Counted from the stretch's first letter, positions 1 through 7,448 are shown. The stretch: DNA of 19,723 bases from an uncultured Chromatiaceae bacterium (GCA_946482325.1 CAMLRA010000070.1:1-19723); one strand, 5' to 3'. The notes: generated by a model from the letters alone, not told the origin. Program-made: numbers and translations.

Positions 1-53
1 CCGCGACCCCCGGCGTGACAGGCCGGTATTCTAACCGACTGAACTACCGCTCC
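1..53 (-). tRNA. tRNA-Asp (GTC), 5' portion, cut by window edge
   Basis: Read on the minus strand, position 53 begins GGAGCGGTAGTTCAGTCGG, the acceptor stem and D-arm of bacterial tRNA-Asp. The anticodon loop CTGTCAC follows, with anticodon GTC complementary to bases 17-19, then the anticodon stem and variable region. The T-arm and 3' end lie beyond base 1. It sits downstream of dnaQ on the same strand, as aspV does in E. coli, and has its own promoter at 102-130. Confidence 0.93.
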
Positions 54-61
54 AAGCCTTG

Positions 62-92
62 AACGCAGCATATCAGTTGGGGATGCTGCGTT
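62..92 (-). other. Perfect hairpin in the tRNA-Asp 5' leader
   Basis: AACGCAGCAT (62-71) and ATGCTGCGTT (83-92) are a perfect 10-bp inverted repeat with an 11-base spacer. It lies between the predicted promoter and the mature 5' end of the tRNA, so it would be in the precursor leader removed by RNase P. The pairing is seen directly; a role in processing or stability is inferred. Confidence 0.6.
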
Positions 93-101
93 GCGGCGGG
101 A

Positions 102-130
102 ATAATACGGTTCTGCCCCAGACCCGTCAA
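102..130 (-). promoter_or_regulatory. Sigma-70 promoter for tRNA-Asp with GC-rich discriminator
   Basis: On the minus strand TTGACG (-35, bases 130-125) is followed by a 17-base spacer and TATTAT (-10, bases 107-102), near consensus in both boxes. The bases after the -10 (tCCCGCCGC) form a GC-rich discriminator, as known for stable-RNA promoters under stringent (ppGpp/DksA) control. It gives the tRNA its own transcription start, about 40 bases before the mature 5' end. Confidence 0.72.
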
Positions 131-158
131 CTTCTTTTTTGCCGGATTTGGCTAAAGC

Positions 159-1661
159 TTAATCATCCGGTAACGAAAGGTCCAAAATATCATCAGAGGC
201 TTTGTTTTTCGGTGCTTTTTTCACCGCTGCAGCGCTGTCAGTTGCAGTTGCCTGGCCTGATTCAGTATCAGCAGCCGCAATATCCCCTGCCCCCGCTTTT
301 TTCCGTCGCAGCAGCGCCGCCGGATTCAGTTTAGCCATTAACATGCTAAAGGCCCGCTGCGCATTCTGGTTCATCGTCAGCAAAATGGCGCCGCCGCCGC
401 CAATTAAAATCAACAGATTCACCCCAATCACCAGGCCAAGCGGAAACTCGGCCGGTGGTTCTGCCGGCGCTTCAGCAGCCGCCGCCTGCTCAGGCTGAAT
501 TTTTGCCTCAGCAGCAGTTGACGCTGCGGCTTTGTCGGCAACAGGAACTTCGGGCACGGCAATTTTCGGACCTATCGCGGCAAACGTATATTCAGGCAGA
601 CTAATCACCACGTCCCGGCCACTTTTTGTTTTGGCAAACAGCATTTGTTCAATACGATAGGTACCGACGCCAGCATTGGCCACCCGCAATACGCGTTTAT
701 CGCCTTTTTCTTCACCCAGAGAAAAACTCTGGACTTCCCCGTTGGGATATCGCAAGCGGCCTTGCACTATTAAAGTATCTGGGTTAACAGGACCGTCAGT
801 CACCTGATAAATCACCTGATGCGGCTCATCCGGCGTCAGGCTCTCCACCGATTCGGTTTTGATCGGCGTACGCACCACCAGCACAGGCTCTTGCATCAGT
901 TCGCGCGTGTACAACGGCGTTTTCACCAGATATTTCGGTAACCACTCCCCTGCCTGCACTTTTAAGTTAAATTCACCGGTGAAGATGGCGTCGCGTGGTC
1001 TCTCATCGTAGTTTTTACCATCGTCAGCAAAAGTAGTGAAATTCAGCACTGTGGCATTAGAGTTGTCATAACCAGGCTTTTGCGTACTAAACAACAACAC
1101 ATCGAGCTGCAGAATATCGCGGAAATCTTTGACATTGACCGGTTTGCCGCCGTTACTGAGCCTCGCGGTCACTTTAAAAATTTCGCCAACCATCAGATCT
1201 TTTGGTAGCGCATCAACGTCCAGACCAATGTCGGTCAACACCATAATGCGGCTTTCCGGCAAAATTTCCCCAATCGCCTGCCAGGGGCCAGGCGTCGGTT
1301 TGGTCATTTTAATCAGGTCATAGGTTTTATCATCAAACCACTGCATGCCGTTATCTTTGGCAGTACGCGCATAAACTTTGCTGCCATCCGGCCGCACCAA
1401 CACCACGGACGGCGCCCCTTTTTTGCGGAAAAACACCAGCGTCACTTCATCAACGGCATAATCAATGCGAAAACGGTTACCAAGCAGCGGGATGCTATTC
1501 GTGCCGGCAATGTCTTTCAGTTCAGTGATGACCTGTTTTTCGACCGGCGCTGCCGCTTTCGCTTCAGCCGCAGTGCTGCTGGTTTGGGCGATGGCATGCG
1601 GCGCCCATAGCGCTACACAGATTGACAATAACGATAGCCACTTTAACTGCGCCACAGGCAA
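159..1661 (-). CDS. TIGR03503-type signal-anchored membrane protein
   Basis: A 500-residue protein recognised as resembling the uncharacterised TIGR03503 family found in Alteromonadales and Vibrionales; its biochemical role is unknown. Residues 1-26 look like a signal peptide ending in an AxA site. A long beta-rich extracytoplasmic region follows (about 45-365), then an Ala/Glu/Pro-rich linker (370-405), one membrane segment (about 406-430) containing GGGG, and a basic LLRRKK stop-transfer followed by an acidic tail. The layout suggests a large periplasmic domain anchored near the C-terminus. The start is TTG at 1661 or GTG at 1655; AGGTGG lies just upstream, with better spacing for GTG. It overlaps the 3' end of dnaQ, so the two are probably translationally coupled. 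Family call is from memory; function is not assigned. Confidence 0.8.
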   Translation of the reverse strand: MPVAQLKWLSLLSICVALWAPHAIAQTSSTAAEAKAAAPVEKQVITELKDIAGTNSIPLLGNRFRIDYAVDEVTLVFFRKKGAPSVVLVRPDGSKVYARTAKDNGMQWFDDKTYDLIKMTKPTPGPWQAIGEILPESRIMVLTDIGLDVDALPKDLMVGEIFKVTARLSNGGKPVNVKDFRDILQLDVLLFSTQKPGYDNSNATVLNFTTFADDGKNYDERPRDAIFTGEFNLKVQAGEWLPKYLVKTPLYTRELMQEPVLVVRTPIKTESVESLTPDEPHQVIYQVTDGPVNPDTLIVQGRLRYPNGEVQSFSLGEEKGDKRVLRVANAGVGTYRIEQMLFAKTKSGRDVVISLPEYTFAAIGPKIAVPEVPVADKAAASTAAEAKIQPEQAAAAEAPAEPPAEFPLGLVIGVNLLILIGGGGAILLTMNQNAQRAFSMLMAKLNPAALLRRKKAGAGDIAAADTESGQATATDSAAAVKKAPKNKASDDILDLSLPDD

Positions 1662-2344
1662 GACCCACCTTTTTTCTGTACCAAATCCAGCCGTTTTTCA
1701 TGTGCAGCCAGCTCGTCCGCGCTGGCGCTGACCACTTTTAACACACCGCGCCGCACCAAGCCGATTTGCTGCTGATTATGTTGTTCATTGCCGGTACTGC
1801 TGGCCAGATTCAGGCTGACCTGACCACCAGTCATTGCCAGATAAACGTCGGCCAGAATTTCGGCATCAAGTAAAGCGCCGTGGAAAGTCCGGTGGCTGTT
1901 GACAATGTCATACCGGCGACACAAAGCGTCGAGGTTATTTTTCTGGCCAGGGTGTAAATCCCGCGCCAGCTTCAGCGTATCGAGAATGGCACAGACACTG
2001 TCAACCGGCGGTAATGGCTCCGCCAGCAATTTAAACTCATGATTAATAAAGCCAACGTCAAACGCGGCATTGTGGATCACCAGCTCTGCGCCCTGCACAT
2101 AGTCAAAAAACTGTTGAGCAATATCGCGGAAGCGTTGTTTGTCGGCGACAAATTCGTTGGTGATGCCGTGGATATTAATCGCTTCCTGTTCAATAAACCG
2201 GTCCGGGTTTAAATAGACATGGAAGTTATTGCCGGTCAGCCGGCGATTGAACATCTCGACGCAACCGATCTCAATGATGCGGTGGCCTTCCTGCGGGTTG
2301 ATACCAGTGGTTTCGGTATCGAGGATGATCTGACGTTTTGCCAT
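1643..2344 (-). CDS. dnaQ: DNA polymerase III epsilon subunit (3'-5' proofreading exonuclease)
   Basis: DnaQ is the proofreading exonuclease of the replicative polymerase core, binding the alpha and theta subunits. All DEDDh motifs are present: ExoI DTETTG (D9, E11), ExoII HNAAFDVGF (D96) and ExoIII HGALLDAE (H155, D160). The nuclease domain fills residues 1-175; the C-terminal tail (about 190-233) corresponds to the alpha-binding region. At 233 residues it is near the E. coli length (243). The start is ATG at 2344, with no strong Shine-Dalgarno. It is divergent from rnhA with about 65 bases between starts, the arrangement known from E. coli, where the promoters overlap. Its end overlaps the downstream membrane-protein gene by up to 19 bases. 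Confidence 0.97.
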   Translation of the reverse strand: MAKRQIILDTETTGINPQEGHRIIEIGCVEMFNRRLTGNNFHVYLNPDRFIEQEAINIHGITNEFVADKQRFRDIAQQFFDYVQGAELVIHNAAFDVGFINHEFKLLAEPLPPVDSVCAILDTLKLARDLHPGQKNNLDALCRRYDIVNSHRTFHGALLDAEILADVYLAMTGGQVSLNLASSTGNEQHNQQQIGLVRRGVLKVVSASADELAAHEKRLDLVQKKGGSCLWRS

Positions 2345-2409
2345 GAAGAATCGTTTTTCAGCACTTTTTGCGTTAGAGTATACGCCGTTGTGATAGCTGG
2401 GAAGTCTTG

Positions 2410-2877
2410 ATGCATAAAACTGTTGAAATCTACACCGATGGCTCCTGCCTCGGCAATCCGGGCCCGGGGGGTTATGGTGTAGTGATGAAGTATCAGCAGC
2501 ATGTCAAAGAGTTATCCGGCGGTTTTATCGAAACCACCAACAACCGGATGGAGCTGATGGCAGCCATTGCTGCACTGGAATGTCTGAAGCGGCCATGTTC
2601 TGTTGATATCTCCACCGACAGCCAGTATGTGCGCCAGGGCATTACACAGTGGCTGGTCAACTGGAAGCGCAATAACTGGCGCACCGCCGCCAAAGAACCA
2701 GTGAAAAACAAAGATTTATGGCAACGGCTGGATGCTGCTTGTCAGACCCACGACATTCGCTGGCACTGGGTGAAAGGCCATGCCGGTCACCCGGAAAACG
2801 AACGCTGCGATGTCTTAGCGCGCGAAGCGGCCACCCATCAGGCGACAGAACCGGACCCGGGTTTTAGCCGGACCTGA
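2410..2877 (+). CDS. rnhA: Ribonuclease HI
   Basis: RNase HI cuts the RNA strand of RNA-DNA hybrids, clearing R-loops and primers in the cytoplasm. The protein is 155 residues, the same as E. coli RNase HI, and the catalytic residues fall at the same numbers: D10 in [15 protein letters not shown]48 in [10 protein letters not shown]70 in [11 protein letters not shown], then H124 and D134 in [17 protein letters not shown] codon directly precedes the ATG at 2410; the ATG is preferred because GGGAAG sits five bases upstream and the length then matches the family. It is divergent from dnaQ. No Rho-independent terminator is visible; an inverted repeat at 2885-2920 follows. Confidence 0.97.
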   Translation: MHKTVEIYTDGSCLGNPGPGGYGVVMKYQQHVKELSGGFIETTNNRMELMAAIAALECLKRPCSVDISTDSQYVRQGITQWLVNWKRNNWRTAAKEPVKNKDLWQRLDAACQTHDIRWHWVKGHAGHPENERCDVLAREAATHQATEPDPGFSRT

Positions 2878-2884
2878 TGCTATT

Positions 2885-2920
2885 CGCCGTACATGAGCCA
2901 CTTATCCTTAACGTACGGCG
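2885..2920. repeat. Inverted repeat between convergent rnhA and DUF2892 genes
   Basis: CGCCGTAC (2885-2892) and GTACGGCG (2913-2920) are perfect 8-base arms with a 20-base spacer. The right arm overlaps the end of the DUF2892 coding region. No T-run follows on either strand, so this is not a classical intrinsic terminator, though it may protect the converging 3' ends. Confidence 0.4.
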
Positions 2921-3123
2921 CAGGCTTGTTGCGCTTCGGTTTTCAGCCCCAGTTTTTTCATCACCATCACTGCCGGACAAAAACCAGTGAAGGCACTTTG
3001 GATCATATTGACGCCGACAAACAATGTCAGCCAGACAAAGTTCGGGTGCACGTAATGTGTCAGCACCACAGACAGCAGCACCATAGATCCCGCGAATACT
3101 AATAAAGCTCTTTCAACCGTCAT
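2908..3123 (-). CDS. DUF2892 (YgaP-type) small inner-membrane protein
   Basis: A 71-residue protein of the DUF2892 family, the membrane portion found fused to rhodanese in YgaP and often encoded next to sulfur-handling genes. It starts MTVERALLVFAG, has two hydrophobic helices (about 7-24 and 30-50), and carries the family-typical TGFCP motif between the second helix and a short basic tail. The start is ATG at 3123, chosen over an upstream in-frame start because GGAGG lies six bases before it. Its own promoter is visible at 3152-3180, so it can be expressed independently of the TauE/SafE gene upstream. Precise function is unknown; a role in sulfur or sulfide traffic is inferred from family context. 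Confidence 0.82.
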   Translation of the reverse strand: MTVERALLVFAGSMVLLSVVLTHYVHPNFVWLTLFVGVNMIQSAFTGFCPAVMVMKKLGLKTEAQQACAVR

Positions 3124-3151
3124 AACCACCTCCAGTAAATTATCATTTTCT

Positions 3152-3180
3152 AATATAAACAATAGATTGATATTTGTCGC
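3152..3180 (-). promoter_or_regulatory. Candidate sigma-70 promoter of the DUF2892 gene
   Basis: Minus strand: GCGACA (-35, bases 3180-3175, four of six consensus bases), a 17-base spacer, then TATATT (-10, bases 3157-3152). It lies in the AT-rich gap after the TauE/SafE gene and about 30 bases before the DUF2892 start. Confidence 0.5.
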
Positions 3181-3196
3181 CCCACTCCAGATTGGC

Positions 3197-3940
3197 TTAA
3201 CGCCAATGCTGTAGCACTAAGCTGACAGCCAACACAGGTAAAAACAATGCAAACGCACGCCGGAACCAACGCTGTGGCAAATATTGCAGCGCCAGCAACC
3301 CGAATACACTACCGACCACGCCAACAAGGCCAAAACTGCCGACCAGCCACAAGTCCGGTCTGAGCTGTGGCTGACTGACCCACAAACTGACAAACCCGCT
3401 AGCGCTTTGCAGAAATACCAGTGCCAGACTGGTTGCGACAACGCGTTGCGAGGACAGGTCGCTTATCGCCAGCAGCAGCGGTACCAGTAAAAAACCACCG
3501 CCGACACCAACCAAACCAGTGATGAGACCAAGCGCAGTGCCTGCCAGCATCACTTGCCAGACCTTTGGTATTTGGAATTGCCAGGGCTGAGCCCGCCACA
3601 TATTGACACTGCTCAGCAACATCAAAGCAGCCAAAATCAACAACTGCAATAAAGCCGGCAGCCATTGACTGACATAACCACCAAGTGCCGCCCCTGCCAT
3701 GCCGGGCAACGCCAGTTGCGCTAACAAAGTGCCAGCCACCTGACGACGCCAGACATATGGCAACACAGCACCGAGACTAATCAAGGCCACCACGCCAAGC
3801 GCAGTGCTGATCGCCAGTTTTTCCGGCATGTCGAGCAGAAATATCAGCACCGGCACCGTCAGAATAGAACCACCTGAGCCAAACAGGCCAAGTGTGAGAC
3901 CAATCAGCAAAGCTGCCAGCAACGGCATAGTCCAGCTCAA
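3197..3940 (-). CDS. TauE/SafE family membrane exporter (sulfur compound or anion)
   Basis: A 247-residue multi-pass membrane protein of the TauE/SafE (DUF81) family, whose members export sulfite, sulfoacetate or related anions. The duplicated family signature is visible: GLFGSGGSILTVPVL near residues 18-32 and GLVGVGGGFLLVPLLL near 142-157, each in a hydrophobic half with about four predicted helices. The start is TTG at 3940, supported by AAGGAG five bases upstream; the in-frame ATG four codons later would be too far from that ribosome site. The DUF2892 gene follows on the same strand after 73 bases, a pairing common in sulfide or persulfide detoxification loci. Substrate is not determinable from sequence. 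Confidence 0.88.
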   Translation of the reverse strand: MSWTMPLLAALLIGLTLGLFGSGGSILTVPVLIFLLDMPEKLAISTALGVVALISLGAVLPYVWRRQVAGTLLAQLALPGMAGAALGGYVSQWLPALLQLLILAALMLLSSVNMWRAQPWQFQIPKVWQVMLAGTALGLITGLVGVGGGFLLVPLLLAISDLSSQRVVATSLALVFLQSASGFVSLWVSQPQLRPDLWLVGSFGLVGVVGSVFGLLALQYLPQRWFRRAFALFLPVLAVSLVLQHWR

Positions 3941-4105
3941 GGCAGCTCCTTATTTCATAAAGTTCTATGCTAATAACTAAAACCAATGTTAAGGCAGTCC
4001 CAGGTAGAACTCAAGCCATGCAAAATGCGCGCGATGTAAATTACGTGGAGTGCTTGGTTTAATTTGCTTACACTAACGCTTTTGTATTTTGCCGCAGGAC
4101 CATTC

Positions 4106-4870
4106 ATGACTTCAGCCACCGCCGCTCAAATCCCGGTGTTTATCATCAACTTGGATAGCTCGCCTGAGCGTTTCGTCCATGCTGAACAACAACTACAGGC
4201 GCTGGGGATCCAACCGCAGCGATTTCGCGGGGTTTTTGGCAAAGATCTCACTCAGGCAGAAGTCGACGCCTGTTACGACAAAAGTGCCAATCTGCGCTAT
4301 TTCCGCCGATCTTTATCACCGGGTGAAATCGGTTGTTATTTATCGCATCGCGGCGTCTGGCAATTGATGGTCGAGCAAAATATTGAAGTGGCTATCGTGC
4401 TGGAAGATGACATTGATGTAGATGCCCGCTTTGCTGACGCCCTCACGCAAATTGTCCGGCTGAGTGGTTGGGACCATATTAAACTTTCGGACGACAGAGA
4501 CACGCCGGCGTTTACCCGCAAAGCGTTGAATGACGGTTTTGCACTGGTGAATTTCAAGCGCGTCCCGAACTGTGCCACAGGTTACGCCATGAGTTTAAGC
4601 GGCGCCAAGAAATTGCTGCAACGCGACAAATTTTTCCGCCCGGTGGATTTGGATTTGCAGTTTGGTGCAGAACTTGATTTACAGTTATTTTCGTTACTGC
4701 CTTACACCATCTGGCCATCAACGAAATTCGACAGCGTGATCAATCAAATCAGTGGCGGCAGCCGCAAAGGTGACACTACGGCACTGCGTAATCTGAAATA
4801 TCGCCTGCAAGTGGCGTGGCAACGCTGGCGTTATCAGTCGGGTGATCTGAGCCAAGTTATCGTGAAATAG
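4106..4870 (+). CDS. Glycosyltransferase family 25 protein (LPS or surface glycan)
   Basis: A 254-residue cytoplasmic glycosyltransferase of family GT25, which typically adds a hexose to lipooligosaccharide or lipopolysaccharide. The N-terminal IPVFIINLDSSPERF (residues 9-23) is the family's opening strand and loop. GEIGCYLSH (73-81) and VLEDDIDVD (98-106) are the conserved acceptor-side motif and the DxD-like metal/nucleotide-sugar site. CATGYAMS (156-163) is also family-typical. The ATG at 4106 is chosen over an upstream TTG at 4064 because GCAGGA sits six bases before it and the protein then begins where GT25 members begin. It is a single-gene unit closed by the terminator at 4874-4903. 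The exact sugar and acceptor are unknown. Confidence 0.88.
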   Translation: MTSATAAQIPVFIINLDSSPERFVHAEQQLQALGIQPQRFRGVFGKDLTQAEVDACYDKSANLRYFRRSLSPGEIGCYLSHRGVWQLMVEQNIEVAIVLEDDIDVDARFADALTQIVRLSGWDHIKLSDDRDTPAFTRKALNDGFALVNFKRVPNCATGYAMSLSGAKKLLQRDKFFRPVDLDLQFGAELDLQLFSLLPYTIWPSTKFDSVINQISGGSRKGDTTALRNLKYRLQVAWQRWRYQSGDLSQVIVK

Positions 4871-4873
4871 GCC

Positions 4874-4903
4874 AAAAAAGCCCGCGTTTATCGCGGGCTT
4901 TTT
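4874..4903. terminator. Bidirectional intrinsic terminator (GT25 / glutathione peroxidase)
   Basis: GCCCGCG (4880-4886), loop TTTAT, CGCGGGC (4892-4898), flanked by six A on the left and five T on the right, so it works on both strands. It separates two convergent genes. Confidence 0.92.
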
Positions 4904-4919
4904 CGTGATTGATACATTT

Positions 4920-5477
4920 TTACTGCGCCAGCATCTTTTCCAGCTCGGCAATAAACGCCGGGTCATCCGGTGTCACTTTACTGCCAAAATGTTTGACTGT
5001 GGTCTCGCCTTTGCTGACCAGATACTTGTTGAAGTTCCAGCTGGGTTTTTCGCCGGTTTTGGCAATGAGCGCTTTGAACACCGGGTTGGCATCATCGCCG
5101 CGCACCGGGCTGGTAGAGAACATCGGGAACTTCACACCGTAGTTGATGTAACAGACTTCAGCGGTTTTGGCTTCGTCATCATGTTCCTGCATAAAATCGT
5201 CGGAAGGAAAGCCTAATACCACCAGACCTTTGCTGGCGTACTTCTCAGACAACGCCTGTAATGCTTTGAATTGCGGGGTAAAACCGCATTTGCTGGCGGT
5301 ATTGACGATGAGCAGAGTTTTGTCCTGATAGGACTCACATAAATCGACCGTTTCTTTACTTCGCAGTTGCTGCATCGAATGATTCAACACATCACCACAC
5401 TGGGCTGCGGCTGCTTGACCACTGAATAATCCCACTCCAAGTACCGACAATAAAGATAATGATTTTAAAACACGCAT
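4920..5477 (-). CDS. Secreted glutathione-peroxidase-family thiol peroxidase
   Basis: A 185-residue protein of the glutathione peroxidase family, which reduces peroxides. Residues 1-25 form a signal peptide ending AQAAAA, so it should act in the periplasm. The peroxidatic cysteine is C64 in NTASKCGFTPQ, and the Trp/Asn pair is in SWNFNKYLV (W147, N148 or N150). C109, 45 residues after C64 before FPMF, sits where thioredoxin-dependent family members carry their resolving cysteine. The usual FPCNQF loop reads FPSDDF (90-95), so the loop cysteine and catalytic Gln are replaced. AGGAGG precedes the ATG at 5477. It is a single-gene unit. Physiological reductant is not known. Confidence 0.87.
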   Translation of the reverse strand: MRVLKSLSLLSVLGVGLFSGQAAAAQCGDVLNHSMQQLRSKETVDLCESYQDKTLLIVNTASKCGFTPQFKALQALSEKYASKGLVVLGFPSDDFMQEHDDEAKTAEVCYINYGVKFPMFSTSPVRGDDANPVFKALIAKTGEKPSWNFNKYLVSKGETTVKHFGSKVTPDDPAFIAELEKMLAQ

Positions 5478-5562
5478 AAACCCTCCTTTTTTTCTGATGA
5501 TACGCTGAATTACGAAAAAAGATCCTTTCTACTAACTCGCACTGTTTAAATTTTCAGCGAAC

Positions 5563-5577
5563 GATCTGACAGATCTG
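5563..5577. repeat. Overlapping palindromes in the GPx/PA3496 intergenic gap
   Basis: GATCTG-A-CAGATC (5563-5575) is a perfect 6-1-6 palindrome and CAGATCTG (5570-5577) a second one overlapping it. They lie in the 268-base divergent gap 5478-5745, which otherwise shows only AT-rich sequence upstream of both genes and no RNA gene or further frame I can support. It could be an operator; no regulator is recognised. Confidence 0.35.
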
Positions 5578-5745
5578 TGTCTGGATCCGACCAGCCGAAG
5601 CTGAACTGCGATGAAGAGCAACTACTTAGCGATTCGATGAATAACTCTCATGATCACGATAAAAATATATCTCTTTAGCAGTCTCTGAAATAGGACTAAA
5701 ACGAGGGCGGCTCGAAAAAAGAATTACATAGGGAAGTCGCACAAA

Positions 5746-5949
5746 ATGGCCGAAATGATTGCAGGGGACTACGGCACTGCCGATGCAGGCGCCGACATCA
5801 AGCTGGCAAAGATCAGCAATAAAGACGCTAAAAACAAACATAAAACAGAAGCCAGACGCCGGATCGATGATCTGATGGAGCAAAAACGCTTACGGCAGAT
5901 GTTGGATTTGGATGACGAAGATGAGCTGGAAATCGACCTGGTCGGTTAA
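5746..5949 (+). CDS. PA3496-type small acidic/basic protein (putative envelope integrity)
   Basis: A 67-residue soluble protein resembling the PA3496 family, annotated in many gammaproteobacteria as a putative envelope-integrity protein with no proven mechanism. The recognisable part is TEARRRIDDLMEQKRLRQML (about residues 34-53), an arginine-rich amphipathic helix, followed by an Asp/Glu-rich tail DLDDEDELEID. There is no signal peptide or membrane segment. ATG at 5746 has GGGAAG ten bases upstream; a second in-frame ATG three codons later is possible. A strong terminator follows at 5983-6009, so it is a monocistronic unit. The family call rests on the helix pattern and length. Confidence 0.72.
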   Translation: MAEMIAGDYGTADAGADIKLAKISNKDAKNKHKTEARRRIDDLMEQKRLRQMLDLDDEDELEIDLVG

Positions 5950-5982
5950 ACAGTAACAGCAGATGTGAACACATCGCTGGTT

Positions 5983-6009
5983 AAAAAAGAGGAGCTTGCT
6001 CCTCTTTTT
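5983..6009. terminator. Bidirectional intrinsic terminator (PA3496-type gene / DUF4198 operon)
   Basis: GAGGAG (5989-5994), loop CTTG, CTCCTC (5999-6004), with six A before and five T after. It ends the plus-strand small gene, and on the minus strand also the DUF4198 operon, which stops at 6065. Confidence 0.9.
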
Positions 6010-6064
6010 CTTTTGGTGCTATTCACGGCGCCAGCAGCGTGCCGGCACCGCGACTAACCGAACA

Positions 6065-6865
6065 TTATGGCAAAGCCGCTTCAAAACTTAAGGTAAAACC
6101 TTCTCGGATTTTGTCGGCTTTCTCAGACTTCAGCGCCGCTTCGGCCGAAGCTTCCAGCAAATAACGCCCGGCATTGGCTGGCGTGAAACTGAATTGGCCA
6201 GCTTTATCGGTGACCAGATGCTGACGCGCCGGATCGTTGCGATACAACTCACCATCAAACGACAGATCTGCCTTCACACCTTCGACCGGCTTGCCGTTCA
6301 GCGTTAACGTTACTGTCACGGCTTCGCCGGCGACAATATCCGCCGGGTGGCGGTCAAAGCTAAACTCGAGCCCCTGCCCGGTGGTTTTCAACACTGTGTC
6401 AGTCGGGCCATTGACAGTGACAAAAGCCATGGCACGATTACGGCCTTGCGTGGTGACCACATCTGTCGCGTCTTTTGGCAGCTCTTTGGCGGCTTTTTGC
6501 TTGTCACCCATCAGGCGTTTTTGCTCACCACCGACTTTGTAGCTGGTGAAATAACGCGGCTGACCGCCCATTTCTAAGCGGTAAGTGCCGGCGACCGGCA
6601 ATTCAACATCAGCCATCGATTTGCGTTTGCCAACTGTGGCAGACACGGCTTTTCTAACTGCGCCATCTGGCAACACCACTTTAAAACCTTCGATACCAAC
6701 GCCTTTATCCGCCTGAAACGTCATATTACTGGCGAATAAATCCACGGTGACAAAACCGCCGGTTTTTGACTGCACATAATGGCTTGGTACTACGTTCATG
6801 GTGTGGGCCACTGCACTGGAAGCGGCAAACAACGCGCTCAGAGTGAATAAATGAACTGTTTTCAT
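6065..6865 (-). CDS. DUF4198 periplasmic protein, last gene of Fur-linked trio
   Basis: A 266-residue secreted protein of the DUF4198 family; relatives (NikK/CbtJ type) are periplasmic components near metal uptake systems. Residues 1-20 are a signal peptide ending AVAH, so the mature protein begins HTMNVVP, an N-terminal His that could ligate metal, as in related proteins. An Ig-like beta region (about 22-110) contains the family-typical F-x-S-Y-K-V stretch. A second beta-sandwich (about 170-265) has GKPVEGVKADLSF and DKAGQFSFTPANAGRYLLEAS, typical of the family's C-terminal repeat. ATG at 6865 has AAGGAAA upstream. It ends the PepSY-DUF2271-DUF4198 operon, 30 bases after DUF2271. Function in metal handling is inferred. 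Confidence 0.85.
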   Translation of the reverse strand: MKTVHLFTLSALFAASSAVAHTMNVVPSHYVQSKTGGFVTVDLFASNMTFQADKGVGIEGFKVVLPDGAVRKAVSATVGKRKSMADVELPVAGTYRLEMGGQPRYFTSYKVGGEQKRLMGDKQKAAKELPKDATDVVTTQGRNRAMAFVTVNGPTDTVLKTTGQGLEFSFDRHPADIVAGEAVTVTLTLNGKPVEGVKADLSFDGELYRNDPARQHLVTDKAGQFSFTPANAGRYLLEASAEAALKSEKADKIREGFTLSFEAALP

Positions 6866-6895
6866 TAGATATTTCCTTGCTTAAAATCAACGTTG

Positions 6896-7393
6896 TTATG
6901 GCGCTTTGCGGCTCAGTTGAACCTCACCGATTTCGTTACCGGCTGCAACAGTCAGGGTGATGGCACTGCCGTCCCAATTGAATTTCTGTTTCACCAGCTG
7001 CCGGCCGCCATGTTCGCGCGCGGCTTCAATCACCAGCTGATATGCGCCGTTCGGAACAGGTGCACCTTTATCGTCTTTGCCATCCCAGCGCAGCTGATAA
7101 GCACCCGGGCCTTTGGTTGCGCCGGTGCGGGCGTCCACCAACGGCTGATCAGCGCGGCCGGTTTTACGCCAGAAGCGGCGTAAATCTTTGATCCAATCCG
7201 GTTTTTCCCGCCAAATCTCAATTAAACGCACCGACTTTTCGCTGCCGTCTTCAACCCAAACCGCGACATAAGGCCGGTGGTACTGGCCTTCGCTGATTTT
7301 TGGCAGCTGTAATGAGATCTCCAGATCACTGGCTGTGGCCGGCATGCTAAAACCTAAAGCCAGCATCAGTGCCACACTGCATGTTTTTTTCAA
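6896..7393 (-). CDS. DUF2271 periplasmic protein, middle gene of trio
   Basis: A 165-residue secreted protein of the DUF2271 family, of unknown biochemical function and usually encoded beside PepSY and DUF4198 proteins. Residues 1-21 form a signal peptide ending ATAS. The conserved core includes RPYVAVWVED (about 39-48), a Trp-rich KPDWIKDLRRFWRK segment (63-76), and a FlgD-like beta unit with YQLRWDGKDDKGAPVPNGAY followed by VIEAAREHGG. The start is TTG at 7393, with AAGGAG nine bases upstream; starting at the next Met would leave too short a signal peptide. It lies 55 bases after the PepSY gene and 30 bases before DUF4198, so the three are one operon. Confidence 0.85.
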   Translation of the reverse strand: MKKTCSVALMLALGFSMPATASDLEISLQLPKISEGQYHRPYVAVWVEDGSEKSVRLIEIWREKPDWIKDLRRFWRKTGRADQPLVDARTGATKGPGAYQLRWDGKDDKGAPVPNGAYQLVIEAAREHGGRQLVKQKFNWDGSAITLTVAAGNEIGEVQLSRKAP

Positions 7394-7448
7394 CGCCCTA
7401 CTCTCCTTCTCACCCCTTCACACCGCCTGTCGATCAACACCAGATCTT

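Noticed and set aside
3121..3180. BigR/YgaV operator upstream of the DUF2892 gene
   Set aside because: The region is AT-rich but no clear long inverted repeat of the known operator type is visible.
5563..5577. SOS (LexA) box or lux-type box
   Set aside because: The palindrome lacks the CTG-N10-CAG spacing and the lux-box consensus.
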